The position numbers and the translations under genes are program-made. Positions 1 to 4,824 of a stretch of 10,588 nt of DNA are shown here, piece after piece. Source of the stretch: Flavimaricola sp. (GTDB taxonomy: Bacteria > Pseudomonadota > Alphaproteobacteria > Rhodobacterales > Rhodobacteraceae). The stretch covers positions 1 to 10,588 of the forward strand of contig JALZWD010000412.1 in NCBI GenBank assembly GCA_023300365.1. Direction: 5' to 3'. Position 1 is the first letter of the stretch. Each line of letters starts with the position of its first letter. The notes under the pieces are model-generated. The model saw nothing but the letters and a program-made list of their open reading frames with translations. It made no database searches and was not told the origin of the DNA.

Positions 1-129
1 GGAGACATGATCCGAGAGCGCCATCTGGATGATGTCTGAGATGTGGTGTGGGGGGAGTGGTGGCGCTTTGGACATGATGGAGAGGTAGGTGGGGAGGTCA
101 GGAAGGCAAGCCGTCTGACGTTGGCTCAT
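1..129 (-). CDS. DUF2805-like protein, N-terminal fragment cut by window edge
   Basis: The minus strand is open from an ATG at 129-127 to the left edge, giving 43 residues without a stop. Residues 29-43 read HISDIIQMALSDHVS. This resembles the start of the DUF2805 (TIGR03643) domain as I remember it, a small family of unknown function with an IIEMAxxDxxxF core followed by a helix-turn-helix-like region. The N-terminal 25 residues are proline-rich and not conserved-looking, so translation may really start at the internal ATG at 75-73; neither start has a good Shine-Dalgarno. It lies 144 nt downstream of the guanidino-modifying enzyme gene on the same strand, with a terminator-like hairpin and a possible promoter between, so it is probably transcribed separately. 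The family call rests on a short stretch and could be wrong; that the frame is coding is fairly likely. Confidence 0.55.
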   Translation of the reverse strand, partial: MSQRQTACLPDLPTYLSIMSKAPPLPPHHISDIIQMALSDHVS

Positions 130-137
130 GGTTTGGG

Positions 138-166
138 TGACGCATGTGATGAAAAATCATTGTCAA
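138..166 (-). promoter_or_regulatory. Possible promoter for the DUF2805-like gene
   Basis: Read on the minus strand, a perfect TTGACA (-35) lies at 166-161. At 17 nt spacing the -10 position (143-138) reads GCGTCA, a poor match, so only half the promoter is convincing. The spacer holds a short dyad, ATGA-AAAA-TCAT at 149-160, that could be an operator or chance. Confidence 0.25.
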
Positions 167-171
167 AGAAG

Positions 172-199
172 GCCCCCCAAAGACGCTATGGATGGGGGC
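172..199 (-). terminator. Terminator-like hairpin after the guanidino-modifying enzyme gene
   Basis: On the minus strand GCCCCCA (199-193) can pair with TGGGGGGC further on (ending at 172) with one bulged G and a loop of about 13 nt, followed by CTTCTTTG. It lies about 75 nt after the stop codon of the upstream gene. The stem is strong but the loop is large and the T tract is broken, so this is a moderate call. Confidence 0.4.
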
Positions 200-273
200 T
201 CGGGATCCAACTGTGGCGGTCTTGCACAGATAGTCTTGGGGGAAGGGGCGGTGTTGCGTGAGGTGTTGGTGTT

Positions 274-1152
274 TTAGACCCTATCGCGGCAGAGCGCTTG
301 GCAGAGGCAGTGGACGCCGCCGCCGCCAAGGGTGAACATCGACATGTCGGGGTCGTAGACCGTGAAGCCAAGGGCGCGCATTTTTGCGTTAAGCTCGGTG
401 GCGCCGGACATGGAGAGCACTTTGTCGTTGCCCAAGGCCACGAGATTGACCCCGAGGTTTTTTGCTTCGGCGTAGGGGACATCGACGAAATCAAAGCCCC
501 ATGTGCGCAGCTGGTCGACGACCCAAGGCTCAAGCGCGTCGAGGCAGGCGACGAGGAGTTTTTCGGCGAGAGGGACGACAAGGCCATCCATGTGGACAAA
601 CTCGCGCGAGATTGGCGCGGTGACGGCCTCCCAACCCTCGTTGCGGACCCAGTCGGCCACCTGTTCGGAGCCCGCCTGTTCGGAGCGTTCGCCGCAGTAG
701 CCGATGAGGACGCGGCCCGGTTCAAGGATCACGAAATCGCCGCCCTCGAAGTGGCCGGCGGTGGCGAATTTCCAGATTGGGATGTTGTTGGATTGGTAAA
801 ACTGGATGGCTGTGACGTAATCGGCGCGGCGTACCTTGAGCTGCATGTGGCAGATCAGGGCACCCCAAGGTGTCATGGCGGAGCTGTCGCGGGCGAAAAA
901 GTTGCGGTGCAGGACCGGGTCGGGGTCGAGGTAGTGGCATGTGACGCCGTTTTCTTCGTAGATCGAGACCATTTCGGCGTGTTGGGCCATGGCGGTTTGC
1001 AGATCGAATTTTGCCCCGGTCATATGGGCATTGGCCAAGGTGCGGCCGATCAGGGGGCCGGCCTCGACCCACCGGTAGAATTCGGGTTTGCCAAGCAGCA
1101 CTTGGCGCAGGGGGGCGTAGTCGTTGTTGATGCCCCAGTTTGGATTGGTCAT
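274..1152 (-). CDS. Guanidino-group-modifying enzyme (arginine deiminase / dimethylargininase-like amidinotransferase fold)
   Basis: This 292-residue protein belongs to the superfamily of arginine deiminase, dimethylarginine dimethylaminohydrolase and amidinotransferases, which attack a guanidino carbon with a cysteine. Candidate active-site residues are visible in order: Asp89 (ARDSS), Glu136-Gly-Gly-Asp139 (GHFEGGD), His187 and Asp189 (FVHMDG), and Cys282 (GGGGVHC) close to the C-terminus. The HxD pair resembles arginine deiminase and amidinotransferases more than classical dimethylargininases, so the product could be citrulline (from arginine or methylarginine) or another ureido compound; the substrate cannot be read from sequence. 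Length fits a single-domain hydrolase. It is cytosolic, with no signal peptide. The start has an AAGGGGG ribosome binding site 6-7 nt upstream. It is divergent from the VOC gene across a 79-nt gap, and lies 2.2 kb from a second member of the same superfamily, the amidinotransferase at 3380. Confidence 0.85.
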   Translation of the reverse strand: MTNPNWGINNDYAPLRQVLLGKPEFYRWVEAGPLIGRTLANAHMTGAKFDLQTAMAQHAEMVSIYEENGVTCHYLDPDPVLHRNFFARDSSAMTPWGALICHMQLKVRRADYVTAIQFYQSNNIPIWKFATAGHFEGGDFVILEPGRVLIGYCGERSEQAGSEQVADWVRNEGWEAVTAPISREFVHMDGLVVPLAEKLLVACLDALEPWVVDQLRTWGFDFVDVPYAEAKNLGVNLVALGNDKVLSMSGATELNAKMRALGFTVYDPDMSMFTLGGGGVHCLCQALCRDRV

Positions 1153-1231
1153 GATGGCCCCCTTGGTGATGTGTGACGCGCCAGTGCAGCACGGAATGGG
1201 ATATGGATCAATGATTTTGGGACGTGTGTAG

Positions 1232-1627
1232 ATGGACCAGCGGTTGGCATTGGTGGCGCTTGTGGTGGCCGATTATGACGCGGCGATTGCGTTTTATGTG
1301 GATGTGTTGGGGTTTGAGTTGGTGGAGGACACCTATCAGCCCGAGCAGGACAAGCGTTGGGTGGTGGTGCGGCCCCGTGGGGCGGGGAATGCGGCGGTCC
1401 TGTTGGCGCGGGCATCCACGCCGGAGCAAGAGCGATTTGTGGGCGATCAGGCGGGGGGGCGCGTGATGATGTTTTTGCAGACGGATGATTTTTGGCGGGA
1501 TTACGAGGCCTATGTAGAGAAGGGCGTGCGGTTTGTGCGCGGGCCGCAGACCCATGCGTATGGCACGGTTGCGGTGTTTGAGGATCTTTATGGGACGCGG
1601 TGGGATTTGGTGTGTTTGCGTAAATGA
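1232..1627 (+). CDS. VOC (glyoxalase/bleomycin-resistance) fold protein
   Basis: This is a 131-residue protein of the vicinal oxygen chelate superfamily, which includes glyoxalase I, ring-cleaving dioxygenases and drug-binding proteins. The opening VALVVADYDAAIAFYVDVLGFEL (split here: VALVVADYD, then AIAFYVDVLGFEL) is the first beta-alpha-beta repeat, and the end FEDLYGTRWDLV is the typical closing strand pair. The usual N-terminal metal-binding His is not present at the expected spot and the terminal ligand appears as Asp rather than Glu, so metal-dependent catalysis is uncertain; it may bind a ligand or be an unusual enzyme. There is one VOC module, so it should dimerise. Only a weak GGGA precedes the ATG. 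The stop codon overlaps an ATG of the downstream open frame, but the likely speD start is 125 nt further on. Confidence 0.85.
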   Translation: MDQRLALVALVVADYDAAIAFYVDVLGFELVEDTYQPEQDKRWVVVRPRGAGNAAVLLARASTPEQERFVGDQAGGRVMMFLQTDDFWRDYEAYVEKGVRFVRGPQTHAYGTVAVFEDLYGTRWDLVCLRK

Positions 1628-1650
1628 GTGGTGATTGCCGATCGTTTAGA

Positions 1651-1661
1651 AACAATTTGTT
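1651..1661. promoter_or_regulatory. Short inverted repeat upstream of speD
   Basis: AACAA-T-TTGTT is a perfect 5-bp inverted repeat in an AT-rich patch (1644-1676) between the VOC stop and the speD start. It is where an operator could sit, but no convincing -35/-10 pair accompanies it and a repeat this short can arise by chance. Confidence 0.2.
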
Positions 1662-1719
1662 CAGAATTTTCCCCTTAGGCGACTGTGCGACTCAGTTTAC
1701 CCAGAGGTTTGTTATGTAC

Positions 1720-1740
1720 GGCCCAATGGTTGGGCCATTG
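1720..1740 (+). promoter_or_regulatory. Hairpin directly before the speD ribosome binding site
   Basis: GGCCCAA (1720-1726) and TTGGGCC (1730-1736) form a perfect 7-bp stem with a 3-nt loop. An alternative stem CAATGG/CCATTG (1724-1729 with 1735-1740) overlaps it. The second form ends within the putative Shine-Dalgarno TGAGGG (1739-1744), so the two folds would differ in how exposed that site is. A role in translation control is inference. Confidence 0.35.
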
Positions 1741-1752
1741 AGGGATTTTGTT

Positions 1753-2190
1753 ATGTTGATGACGCACCCAAGCGCGCCCAAAACGATGCAGTTTGGCGTT
1801 CACCTGATGATTGATGGATATATGGCCGACCCAGAGGCGCTGGCGGATGCTGATGCGCTTGAGGCGCTGTTGGCGAAATTGCCGGGCGAGATGGGCATGT
1901 ATGCGATTTGCGAACCGACCGTTGTGTCGGTGGGGCCGAATTGTGAGAAGGACCCGGGCGGATTGTCGGGGTTTATCATGATCGCCGAGAGCCACATTAG
2001 TTTTCACACATTTCCGGGCCGTCGGTTTGTGACGATTGATTTGTATACCTGTCAGAATGACCTTGATCGGGACGGTGTGGCCAAGCGTTTGATGGAGGCG
2101 TTTTCGATTGAGGACGCGGATATCTATGTGCAAGAGCGCGGCATTCGGTATCCGGCCGAGAACCTTGCCGAGGCGGTTTCGGGCGCCTAG
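1753..2190 (+). CDS. speD: S-adenosylmethionine decarboxylase family protein (class 1b, pyruvoyl-dependent)
   Basis: This 145-residue proenzyme should cleave itself between Glu79 and Ser80 in AESHISFHTFP to give a pyruvoyl cofactor. Spacing matches the Thermotoga-type enzyme exactly: from the pyruvoyl serine, the catalytic His is at +5 (His85) and the catalytic Cys at +20 (Cys100 in DLYTC). The family decarboxylates S-adenosylmethionine to make the aminopropyl donor for spermidine, but some members act on ornithine or arginine instead. No spermidine synthase gene is in the window, which leaves the substrate open. The start at 1753 is chosen because TGAGGG lies 8 nt before it and the resulting length fits the family; the frame continues upstream to 1624, overlapping the VOC stop, with ATGs at 1714 and 1624, but that extension looks like noncoding sequence. 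The gene ends convergent with the RTX-like gene. Confidence 0.85.
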   Translation: MLMTHPSAPKTMQFGVHLMIDGYMADPEALADADALEALLAKLPGEMGMYAICEPTVVSVGPNCEKDPGGLSGFIMIAESHISFHTFPGRRFVTIDLYTCQNDLDRDGVAKRLMEAFSIEDADIYVQERGIRYPAENLAEAVSGA

Positions 2191-2212
2191 CGCAAGTCGG
2201 ATTGGTGGCGTG

Positions 2213-2250
2213 AGGCGCGATGCGCCTTGGGCCCTGTGACGATTGTCGTC
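2213..2250. terminator. Two small hairpins in the convergent gap after speD
   Basis: AGGCGC-GAT-GCGCCT (2213-2227) is a perfect 6-bp stem with a 3-nt loop, followed by GACGA-TTG-TCGTC (2238-2250). They sit between the converging speD and RTX-like genes, where a two-way terminator is expected. No T tract follows either, so intrinsic termination is not proven. Confidence 0.35.
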
Positions 2251-2262
2251 CAGAGTGTGATC

Positions 2263-2952
2263 TTAGATGCGGTTGACTTGGACGTCGGCGTTGGACAGCT
2301 CGTGGGCCGCGACGCCTTGGAGGCGGAACAGTGCCTTGCCGTTGACGCGCACGAATGTATCGCCGTCGCCGCTGTCTTCGATGGCGATTTTGGGTGTTAG
2401 GGGGCCAAAGCCGAGGTTGGCTTCGAGGCGGTCAAGGCCGGGGATATAGTCGGCCACAGTGATGGGTTTGAGGCGCAGCGAGCTGCGGTCGAAGCCGTTC
2501 CAGACGAAAAGGTCGGCGTCGGCTTTGGGGCTTAGCTGTGCGGGGCCATTGCTTTTGGGTTTGGCGTCGAGCATCCAATCGATCCCTGTGATGACATTTG
2601 ACGCGGGCTCTTGGGAGGGGGCGTCGATCAATGTCATGGGGGCAAAGATCACTTGGTTTGGGTTGAGCTTGACCAATCCTTTGAGGATGGCGACGACCTC
2701 GTTTCGGTAGATCACCTCGGTGTCTTGGCCGTTGGCGGTGCGCTGGGCTGTGACGATGTCGTGGTCGTAGGCCTCGGCGACGATGATGTGCACGCTTTCG
2801 TTTGGGGCGAGGTCTGAGATGACGACGGGGCCGTGGATCGTATCGATGCCGGGGGCCACGAAGACGGTGAAACTGTCGATATTATAGGCGTCAGGGAGCG
2901 TATCCCCATCGCGGTTTTGCAGACTTTGCGTTTTGGTATCGTGTCTTGCCAT
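2263..2952 (-). CDS. Small RTX-like protein with type I secretion-style C-terminus
   Basis: This 229-residue protein has no close family that I recognise. Residues from about 150 to the end resemble the C-terminal region of secreted RTX proteins and serralysin-type peptidases: DADLFVWNGF, then ITVADYIPGLDRLEANLGF, then GDGDTFVRVNGKALFRLQGV, the familiar pattern of an acidic strand, a D(Y/F)xPGxDRI turn and a GDT..V.L.GV ending. Classic GGxGxDxxx calcium-binding repeats are absent, and there is no N-terminal signal peptide, which fits type I export or an export-like domain reused inside the cell. The N-terminal 145 residues are hydrophilic with beta-type segments (FTVFVAPGIDTIHGPVVISDL) and have no catalytic motif that I can see. 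The start at 2952 is preferred: AGGGA lies 9 nt before it, while the 145 codons of open frame upstream are proline-rich and run across the divergent promoter region. Confidence 0.7.
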   Translation of the reverse strand: MARHDTKTQSLQNRDGDTLPDAYNIDSFTVFVAPGIDTIHGPVVISDLAPNESVHIIVAEAYDHDIVTAQRTANGQDTEVIYRNEVVAILKGLVKLNPNQVIFAPMTLIDAPSQEPASNVITGIDWMLDAKPKSNGPAQLSPKADADLFVWNGFDRSSLRLKPITVADYIPGLDRLEANLGFGPLTPKIAIEDSGDGDTFVRVNGKALFRLQGVAAHELSNADVQVNRI

Positions 2953-3281
2953 GTCTGAAGTCCCTATCTTGGTCCGAGCCGTCGTCGGCGCCCCGATGCC
3001 CGCGCGTGTTGCGCACGGTTTGGGGGTGTTCGGGATCAAAATTGCTGGGAAATGGGGCGGGTTCACGGCGAAAGGGCGGAAATAGGGTGTTTCTTGATGC
3101 GGGACAATCCTCGGGTGGGTGAGTTGATTACATATGAGTTGCGAAACAGGCAGCGCGAAAGCGCGCTGGTTGGGGCCGGTGACGTTGGGGTGGGCTGGAA
3201 GGCATGAAACCGAAAAAGTTGACGTTAGGTCATCGAGGTATTTTGCGATGTCGTGTGCTAGAGACGTCGCAGGGAAGAGTA

Positions 3282-3365
3282 ATGAGTACCGGAAGGGCAG
3301 CGAGAGCGGCCCTTCTTTTTTTGTCTTGCTCCATGTCCTATGCGCCCTTACCACCGCGTCTGTAG
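3282..3365 (+). CDS. Possible 27-residue leader peptide upstream of the amidinotransferase
   Basis: An ATG at 3282 follows AGGGAAG (3271-3277) at good ribosome-binding distance and opens a 27-codon frame that stops at 3363-3365, 14 nt before the amidinotransferase start, in a different frame from it. The frame runs straight through the terminator hairpin and its T tract; its residues 12-16 are LFLSC because of that T tract. Arg codons 5 (AGG) and 8 (AGA) lie in the hairpin and Arg26 is CGT. It has no resemblance to a known leader peptide, and a short frame with a fair ribosome binding site can occur by chance. Confidence 0.3.
   Translation: MSTGRAARAALLFLSCSMSYAPLPPRL
3292..3322 (+). terminator. 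Intrinsic terminator in the leader of the amidinotransferase gene
   Basis: GAAGGGC (3292-3298) pairs perfectly with GCCCTTC (3309-3315) around a 10-nt loop, followed at once by seven T (3316-3322). This is a textbook Rho-independent terminator on the plus strand only. The nearest plus-strand gene upstream, speD, ends 1.1 kb away behind an oppositely oriented gene, so the natural targets are a leader transcript of the amidinotransferase or a small RNA. GGAAGG at 3197-3202 could pair with the 3' arm as a weak antiterminator. Confidence 0.7.
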
Positions 3366-3379
3366 TTGGGGAGAGCAGC

Positions 3380-4492
3380 ATGGCCAAAACAATCGTGAAT
3401 TCGTGGAATGAGTGGGATCCGCTGCGTCATGTGATCGTGGGGCGTGCGGATGATTGTCATATCCCGCCCGAAGAGCCAGCCTTGGACGCCAAAGTGCCCG
3501 AAGACAGCGATATGCGTGGCCAATGGGGGCGGCGCCCGCAAGAGACGATTGATCGGGCCAATGAGCTGCTTGATAATTTTGCGACGATGTTGGAGGCGCG
3601 TGGTGTGATCGTTGATCGGCCCACGTCGATTGACCATTCGGTGCCTGCCACGACCCCCGATTTTCATACCGAGAGCCAATTTGGCTGTATGCCGCCACGC
3701 GATGTCTTGTTGACCGTTGGATCAGAGATGCTTGAGGCGACGATGTCGTATCGGTGCCGTTGGTTTGAATATCTGAATTACCGCCCATTGATGCAGCGGT
3801 ATTTCGATGAAGATCCGAACTTCCGCCATGAGAGCGCGCCCAAGCCGCGTTTGACCAATGAGGATTACCACCCCGATTACCTGAGCGATAAGATTGGTGT
3901 GGAAAAGCGTTTGAAGTGGGCGGAAGAGAAGTTTTTTGTGACCACCGAGGAAGAGCCGTTGTTTGATGCGGCGGATGTTTTGCGGTTTGGCCGTGATTTG
4001 GTGGTGCAGCACGGGTTTACCACCAACCTAAAAGGCATTGAGTGGCTGCGGCGGCATTACCCCGATCACCGTGTGCATACGGTGAATTTTCCCGGCGATC
4101 CCTATCCGATCCATATTGATGCGACCTTCACGCCCCTTAGGCCCGGTCTTATCCTGAACAACCCGCAGCGGCGTTTGCCCGAGGCGCAGCGCAAGATGTT
4201 TGAGGATAATGATTGGGAGATCGTGGATGCAGCCCAACCGGCGCATAACGCGCCGCCGCCGCTTTGTTATTCATCGACGTGGTTGTCGATGAATGTGTTG
4301 GTGCTTGATCCCAAGACCGTGTGTGTTGAGGCATCTGAGGTGTATCAGATGGAGCAGATGGATAAGCTGGGCATGGAAGTTGTGCCGGTGGATTTGCGCG
4401 ACGCCTATGCCTTTGGTGGTGGTTTGCATTGCTGCACGGCGGATGTGAACCGCGCGGGCGGGTGCGAGGATTATTTTCCAAGCCTGAGCTAG
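3380..4492 (+). CDS. L-arginine:glycine amidinotransferase (AGAT) family protein
   Basis: This 370-residue enzyme is collinear with animal glycine amidinotransferase (GATM) apart from the mitochondrial leader. The family moves the amidino group of arginine to an acceptor amine, glycine in animals, giving guanidinoacetate and ornithine. Visible are PPRDVLLTVG (102-115 region), Asp206 in FGRDLVVQ, His245 in IHIDATF, WLSMNVLVLD (301-310) and the nucleophile Cys351 in GGGLHCCTADV, matching human Asp254, His303 and Cys407. The residue before the catalytic His is Ile244, Met in the human enzyme, so the acceptor could differ (glycine, 4-aminobutyrate, taurine or a polyamine). The start at 3380 has GGGGAG 6 nt upstream and gives MAKTIVNSWNEWDPLRHVIVG, a good family N-terminus; the longer frame to 3134 is rejected. 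No guanidinoacetate methyltransferase is nearby, so creatine synthesis is not indicated. It is cytosolic. A leader terminator may regulate it. Confidence 0.9.
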   Translation: MAKTIVNSWNEWDPLRHVIVGRADDCHIPPEEPALDAKVPEDSDMRGQWGRRPQETIDRANELLDNFATMLEARGVIVDRPTSIDHSVPATTPDFHTESQFGCMPPRDVLLTVGSEMLEATMSYRCRWFEYLNYRPLMQRYFDEDPNFRHESAPKPRLTNEDYHPDYLSDKIGVEKRLKWAEEKFFVTTEEEPLFDAADVLRFGRDLVVQHGFTTNLKGIEWLRRHYPDHRVHTVNFPGDPYPIHIDATFTPLRPGLILNNPQRRLPEAQRKMFEDNDWEIVDAAQPAHNAPPPLCYSSTWLSMNVLVLDPKTVCVEASEVYQMEQMDKLGMEVVPVDLRDAYAFGGGLHCCTADVNRAGGCEDYFPSLS

Positions 4493-4510
4493 GCCAAGAC
4501 AGGTTGGCTT
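4491..4510. terminator. Hairpin between amidinotransferase and DUF1244 genes
   Basis: AGGCCAA (4491-4497) and TTGGCTT (4504-4510) form a 7-bp stem with one G-U pair and a 6-nt loop. It fills the 25-nt gap between two converging genes and may serve both strands, although no T tract follows. Confidence 0.45.
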
Positions 4511-4517
4511 GTGCGCC

Positions 4518-4811
4518 TTAGCTGTGGGATTTTTGGAAGGCGGTTTGTGCCTCGGGGCTGGCCTCGGTTTGGTGCTTGGCCTTCCATTCGTTAAACGGCA
4601 TGCCGTAGTAGGCCTCGCGGGCGTCTTCTTTGCTCATCTCGATGCCCTTGTCGGCGGCGGCCTCTTGCATCCAGCGCGACAGACAGTTGCGGCAAAACCC
4701 ACCAAGGTTCATCAGATCGATGTTTTGCACATCGGGGCGATCTTGCATCAGGTGTTGTTGCAAGCGGCGGAATGCGGCGGCTTCGATTTCGAGGCGGGTT
4801 TGGTCGTCCAT
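4518..4811 (-). CDS. DUF1244 family protein
   Basis: This 97-residue cytosolic protein matches DUF1244, a small proteobacterial family of unknown function. Its hallmarks are all present: DLMNLGGFCRNCLSRW with Cys40 and Cys43 in a CxxC arrangement that may bind metal, then a REAYYGMPFNEWKAKHQ segment (residues 65-81). Length is normal for the family. The start at 4811 is fixed by AAGGAG 8 nt upstream; a longer frame to 4835 would place this ribosome binding site inside the gene. It follows the N-formylglutamate amidohydrolase-type gene by 13 nt, and its ribosome binding site touches that gene's TAA stop, so the two are almost certainly cotranscribed and perhaps translationally coupled. What it does with its neighbour is unknown. 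Confidence 0.9.
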   Translation of the reverse strand: MDDQTRLEIEAAAFRRLQQHLMQDRPDVQNIDLMNLGGFCRNCLSRWMQEAAADKGIEMSKEDAREAYYGMPFNEWKAKHQTEASPEAQTAFQKSHS

Positions 4812-4824
4812 CGTCGTCTCTCCT

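Larger units (their letters stand above)
2953..3379. other. 427-nt divergent intergenic region with leader-RNA features
   Basis: This gap separates the RTX-like gene (-) from the amidinotransferase gene (+). The plus strand shows three hairpins in a row: CAGCGCG-AAAG-CGCGCTG (3151-3168), GCGATGTC/GACGTCGC with one G-U pair (3245-3252 with 3263-3270), and an intrinsic terminator (3292-3322). A TTGACG at 3219-3224 could be a -35, but the only -10-like match, TATTTT at 3239, is too close, so no promoter is assigned. TGACGTTGGG (3180-3189) and TGACGTTAGG (3220-3229) are near-identical direct repeats 40 bp apart. An open frame in phase with the amidinotransferase begins at 3134 but crosses these structures and lacks homology to the family's N-terminus. 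I recognise no known riboswitch core (glycine, guanidine or SAM classes). Confidence 0.5.

Noticed and set aside
298..1176. Long plus-strand frame opposite the guanidino-modifying enzyme gene
   Set aside because: The minus strand has the conserved catalytic motifs; the plus frame is the usual GC-driven shadow with no recognisable domain.
3197..3322. Glycine or guanidine riboswitch in the amidinotransferase leader
   Set aside because: Pieces such as GGAAGAG-like and CCGGAAGG resemble parts of the glycine aptamer, but the conserved core elements and their order are not there, and no guanidine-class core is visible.
3134..3379. N-terminal extension of the amidinotransferase from an ATG at 3134
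   Set aside because: It would be translated through three hairpins and a T7 terminator, has no family similarity, and the ATG at 3380 has a good GGGGAG site and the family's normal N-terminus.
2953..3387. N-terminal extension of the RTX-like protein
   Set aside because: The 145 extra codons are proline-rich, cross the divergent promoter region and overlap the amidinotransferase start; the 2952 start has an AGGGA site.
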